DNA from: an uncultured Ruminococcus sp.
Lineage (GTDB): Bacteria > Bacillota > Clostridia > Oscillospirales > Ruminococcaceae
Direction of reading: 5' to 3'
Assembly: GCA_947176565.1 (NCBI GenBank)
Contig: CAMWRC010000046.1
Location: 1 to 7,910, forward strand
Length of the DNA: 7,910 nucleotides
Both the position numbers and the translations under genes were made by a program. Positions 5,017-7,910 of the stretch are shown in pieces; the stretch's first letter is position 1, and each line of letters opens with the position of its first letter. Below the pieces are notes generated by a model. It ran no database searches and had not been told where the DNA came from. It worked only from the letters and a program-made list of their open reading frames with translations.

Positions 5017-7887
5017 TCACTCCTGCCGACTTTCCAGCTCTCTGTTTTTTCTTGTTATTTCTTCGTTTATGTCACGGTTATACCATATCAGTACATCGCG
5101 CGGATTTTCTTTCTCGTTCACGGTTTCGCGGAATGCATTCATGATATTACGGGTTACTGCATAAGATGACGGCGTGATTGGAATTTCAATCAGTTCATTC
5201 TGCTGTGCGTAAAGGCGTTCCAGTTCATCGGGCAACCACGAAAGCCTTGATAATGCTTCAGTATTTGCTGTATCAAAACGTCCCATAATTCCTAAAAGTC
5301 CCTCTGAAATCCGTCCGTATTCCGCCTGTGTGTCTGCTTCTGTGAACCATTTTATGAAATCCCACGCTCCGGATTTATTTTCCGCACTTCTGAATATAAC
5401 AGCTCCCGTGCCTGTTGAATTTGCAGCATGGGAAACTATTCCGTCAGCTCTTTCAGTTCCCGGAACAGAGCAGAAATCCCACAAGCCTTTTATTTCAGGA
5501 GCTGCCGCCGAAAGCTGATTATAGAACGTATAATCTGCTATGATTATCGGATATTCTCCGGTTCTGAATCTGCTGAACGGGTCGTATGACTGTTCAAAGC
5601 TGTATTTTGTATAGAAATCAGTCCATTCCTCAAATGACTGCATAGCTTCATCTGAATCAAAAGAAGATTCTGTCATTGAATCATTATAATAATTCACGCC
5701 TTTTTGCAGCAGAAGCATTGCAAATGTATGTCCGCATTCCGTAACCGGAGAAATATCGGACGAAGGAAGAACAAGTCCGACGTTCATATATCTGCGCTGG
5801 ATTGCAGGAAGCATATTTTTTAATTCCGTCCATGTCTCTGGCGGTGAATTATACCCGAGTTCCGGAAGAATATCGGTTCTGTAGAACATCATCGGGAACG
5901 TCCGGCTTACTGGAAGTCCGTATATTCCGCCGTTGTATTCATACGGTGTCATCGCATTTTGCTGGAATCTCTCTGCCACTTCATCAAAACCGTCATATCC
6001 GGAAATATCCGCAATCATTCCGCGCGCCGCAAGATTGACCGGAAGTTCACCGCCGATAAATAACGCAACATCAGGAGCTTTTCCGGCAAGTGATGCCTCA
6101 ACAATTCCGCCGGAAACAAGACTCACTGAAACCGGTATTCCGTATTCCTGAACGAATCCGCTTTCTACAAGTTCGCTGACTGCCTGTGCCTGTTCGCGTC
6201 CGAGAGAAACCCATACTTCAAGCGCATCATCTCCGGAAATATCTGACAATGTGTTATAATCCTCTGAAAACGAACCAAAAAAGCTTTTTAATCCGAAAGC
6301 AAGGGATTTTCCTAATTTTTCACGGCATTCTGAAAATTCGCTGTCTGCCGCCGCAAGTTCAATGTAATCCACTTCAAGAGGCTGGTCACAGCAGTCTCTA
6401 AGCCATGCCGAAACAGTTGTTATGCTGTCTTTTATCTGTGAAAGATAATCCGGAATCTTACGCGGTTTTTTAATACATTTTTCGAGTATGACCGCCATAT
6501 TTTCCAGAACTGATGCTTCTGAACCTGACACTCCGGAAAGATTTTCAATTCCGTTCTGTATATCTCTTAATTCCCCTGATATACGACTGAATCCGTCAAT
6601 CAGCTCAGGTATTTTCTCCTGAATATAATAATCCGTGTACTTGTCCGGCGAAGTTCCGGTTATCATAACAATTTTCCGGTAATAGCTGTCAAGTTCCGAA
6701 ACCGTATCATTCAGACGGCTGGTAAATTTCCCTATTTCGCCGGTCACGCATTCCAGAGTTATTACATGCGTTCTGCCGGAATCAAGATATATATACAAAT
6801 CATCTCCGTTTTCTGTCTGCGGAACAACAAGATTCCAGTCATTATCATAAAAAAAATTCACGTGTTCAAATTCTCTGCACGGGATTTCATCGTCAACATA
6901 TATCCGTCTGCTAGAATAAAATCCGCGTTTCTGATTCTGACGAGCCTTTATTCCGATTCTGTACCAGCCGTTTTTTTCCGGTTTTACTTCCCATGATACC
7001 CATTGCAGAGGCTTTTTCCAGTTCCCGCCGCCGAGAGTATTATATACTATCTTCACAGGGTCAGACGGTGATGTCAGATAGCTTGAATTATCAACCGCCG
7101 GAGCAAGTACAGGGTCTGATTTATATACAGCAGATTCAGCTTCTATGCGTATTACTCCGGAAGCATTATCCTCTGCATTTATTCCTGAGCGATAATCAAT
7201 ATGTGACGGAATTTCCGGCGGATTCCGGAATATCATATATTCTACGGCGAAATCCGCGCGTCCGGAGGTGAAACTTATTTCATGTATTCCCTTTTCAAGA
7301 TAAAAGAAAAGAGGTTCAGAAGTCATACCGTCGGAATCTCCGAAAAAGCATTTCTGCCACATTTCCTGCTGTATCTGAGCCGGACGAATCTGATTTCCGC
7401 GTGAATCCGTGCGTATATCGTTTTCATTCACCCATACTCTGCTCAGTGAAAGCCTTGACGCTGTATCGTATGGAATTTCGCCGTCTATACTCATTGAAAG
7501 CGCTATACTTCCATTTCCTGATTCAAATGAAAAATAACTTATTTCCAGACAGTATATGCCGGTTTCCAGAATTTCTGTCCGGCAGGTGATTTTATCGTCT
7601 CCGGAATCTTTCCAGACAAGAGCATTTCTGCCGTCGATGTTCTCAACCGGAAAGCCCTCAGAAACAAAATCACCAGCATTTATTCTTATTTCAGAATCCG
7701 GACGATTCATTCCGGAATATTCACTACGGTATCTGCTGTATGAAACAATATTCTCATCTGCCGGATTTATAATTGAATAATCCGGTAAAGTGCCGGTTTT
7801 TTCAGCTCCTGCAAATCCGGAAACGCATGACAGTGCCGCAATACATGACAGAACAGCCGCAGTAATTTTCCGGAATATATGCTCCAT
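5017..7887 (-). CDS. Large exported ABC-transporter solute-binding protein with N-terminal carbohydrate-binding-like domains
   Basis: This is a 956-residue extracellular binding protein, probably the substrate receptor for the two permeases that follow. Residues 1-28 are a signal peptide, with K7, a hydrophobic core and a good signal peptidase I site after GFAGA (A28). A weak lipobox-like ALSC ends at C21, so lipid anchoring is possible. Residues about 58-222 and 245-386 look like two beta-sandwich domains. The second opens with IRIEAES, typical of CBM6/35-like and galactose-binding-like folds, and has a WKKPLQWVSWEV strand near 290. Residues about 388-528 are a mostly helical spacer. Residues about 555-933 are a type-1 solute-binding domain, with EVWVSLGREQ near 557, a GLPVSRTFPMMFYRTDIL hinge-like segment at 657-674 and PPETWTELKN at 682-691. 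A usual sugar-binding protein has 400-550 residues, so the N-terminal half is an addition. The ATG at 7887 is chosen because it has an AGGAGGG site 10 nt upstream. A TTG at 7908 would place that site inside the coding region. Function as a carbohydrate receptor is inferred from family and neighbours; the ligand is unknown. Confidence 0.9.
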   Translation of the reverse strand: MEHIFRKITAAVLSCIAALSCVSGFAGAEKTGTLPDYSIINPADENIVSYSRYRSEYSGMNRPDSEIRINAGDFVSEGFPVENIDGRNALVWKDSGDDKITCRTEILETGIYCLEISYFSFESGNGSIALSMSIDGEIPYDTASRLSLSRVWVNENDIRTDSRGNQIRPAQIQQEMWQKCFFGDSDGMTSEPLFFYLEKGIHEISFTSGRADFAVEYMIFRNPPEIPSHIDYRSGINAEDNASGVIRIEAESAVYKSDPVLAPAVDNSSYLTSPSDPVKIVYNTLGGGNWKKPLQWVSWEVKPEKNGWYRIGIKARQNQKRGFYSSRRIYVDDEIPCREFEHVNFFYDNDWNLVVPQTENGDDLYIYLDSGRTHVITLECVTGEIGKFTSRLNDTVSELDSYYRKIVMITGTSPDKYTDYYIQEKIPELIDGFSRISGELRDIQNGIENLSGVSGSEASVLENMAVILEKCIKKPRKIPDYLSQIKDSITTVSAWLRDCCDQPLEVDYIELAAADSEFSECREKLGKSLAFGLKSFFGSFSEDYNTLSDISGDDALEVWVSLGREQAQAVSELVESGFVQEYGIPVSVSLVSGGIVEASLAGKAPDVALFIGGELPVNLAARGMIADISGYDGFDEVAERFQQNAMTPYEYNGGIYGLPVSRTFPMMFYRTDILPELGYNSPPETWTELKNMLPAIQRRYMNVGLVLPSSDISPVTECGHTFAMLLLQKGVNYYNDSMTESSFDSDEAMQSFEEWTDFYTKYSFEQSYDPFSRFRTGEYPIIIADYTFYNQLSAAAPEIKGLWDFCSVPGTERADGIVSHAANSTGTGAVIFRSAENKSGAWDFIKWFTEADTQAEYGRISEGLLGIMGRFDTANTEALSRLSWLPDELERLYAQQNELIEIPITPSSYAVTRNIMNAFRETVNEKENPRDVLIWYNRDINEEITRKNRELESRQE
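5020..5024 (-). promoter_or_regulatory. Ribosome binding site of the first permease gene
   Basis: AGGAG on the minus strand ends 8 nt before the ATG at 5011. It overlaps the last codons of the binding-protein gene, whose TGA is at 5019-5017. Its spacing favours ATG 5011 over GTG 5020 and ATG 5017, and implies coupled translation. Confidence 0.7.
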
Positions 7888-7897
7888 ATCAACACCG

Positions 7898-7904
7898 CCC
7901 TCCT
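7898..7904 (-). promoter_or_regulatory. Ribosome binding site of the binding-protein gene
   Basis: AGGAGGG on the minus strand lies 10 nt before the ATG at 7887. It is the strongest Shine-Dalgarno sequence in the window. It decides against the upstream in-frame TTG at 7908, which would put this site inside the gene. Only 23 nt of leader are visible, so the promoter and any operator are outside the window. Confidence 0.8.
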
Positions 7905-7910
7905 GCAAAC

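Larger units (their letters stand above)
1..7887 (-). other. Probable six-gene operon: sugar importer plus propeller/Yip1/DUF5696 module
   Basis: All six genes lie on the minus strand. The junctions, in transcription order, are 5 nt, 34 nt, 1 nt, an 11 nt overlap and 3 nt. Every start has a purine-rich Shine-Dalgarno sequence lying in or just after the end of the preceding gene. No hairpin followed by a T-run is seen at any junction. This spacing supports co-transcription and translational coupling. The operon is open at both ends: its promoter lies upstream of 7910, and the last gene continues past position 1. No regulator, ATPase or recognisable cytoplasmic glycoside hydrolase is present in the visible part. 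Confidence 0.85.

Noticed and set aside
6993..7271. Plus-strand open frame of 92 codons, with other short plus-strand frames across the window
   Set aside because: All are antisense to well-supported minus-strand genes and show no domain, no operon arrangement and no consistent ribosome binding site.
7888..7908. Seven-codon N-terminal extension of the binding protein from TTG 7908
   Set aside because: The extension encodes the Shine-Dalgarno sequence itself and adds acidic residues before the signal peptide. ATG 7887 is the better start.
1..7910. Mobile elements, CRISPR arrays, tRNA or rRNA genes
   Set aside because: I saw no transposase, inverted-repeat ends, regularly spaced repeats or RNA-gene signatures. 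Coding density is essentially complete, and no stretch above 300 bases lacks a gene.

Overview
The window is one strand-uniform, tightly packed gene block: six genes, all on the minus strand and so read from high to low coordinates. Nothing convincing lies on the plus strand. Low to medium GC, heavy use of ATA, AAA and GAA codons, strong AGGAGG-type ribosome binding sites and a CUT1-type sugar ABC transporter without its own ATPase suggest a Gram-positive Bacillota. The codon style fits a Ruminococcus/Oscillospiraceae-like gut Clostridia genome, but that placement is inference.

In transcription order the genes are: (1) 7887-5017, a large exported substrate-binding protein with two N-terminal beta-sandwich, carbohydrate-binding-like domains, a helical spacer and a C-terminal type-1 solute-binding domain; (2) 5011-4100, a permease of the LacF/UgpA type; (3) 4065-3190, a permease of the LacG/UgpE type; (4) 3188-1710, an NHL beta-propeller protein with a short TPR-like helical tail and a C-terminal membrane anchor; (5) 1720-1094, a five-helix Yip1-family membrane protein; (6) 1090 to beyond position 1, the first 363 residues of an exported DUF5696-type protein. 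Neighbouring genes overlap by 11 nt or are separated by 1-34 nt. No terminator or internal promoter is visible, so a single transcript with translational coupling is likely. The promoter lies beyond 7910, and the end of the last gene lies beyond position 1.

Genes 1-3 form an importer for a carbohydrate or oligosaccharide. The ATPase is not in the window and is probably a shared MsmX-type subunit encoded elsewhere. Genes 4-6 are not standard transporter parts: an anchored propeller, a Yip1 membrane protein and an exported DUF5696 protein. I recall a similar gene set next to such transporters in Paenibacillus and Clostridia, with no established function that I know of. The most plausible reading is a cell-surface system that binds, perhaps processes, and imports a complex glycan. 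The substrate and the roles of genes 4-6 are unknown. This three-gene add-on is the best candidate for an undescribed system in the window.
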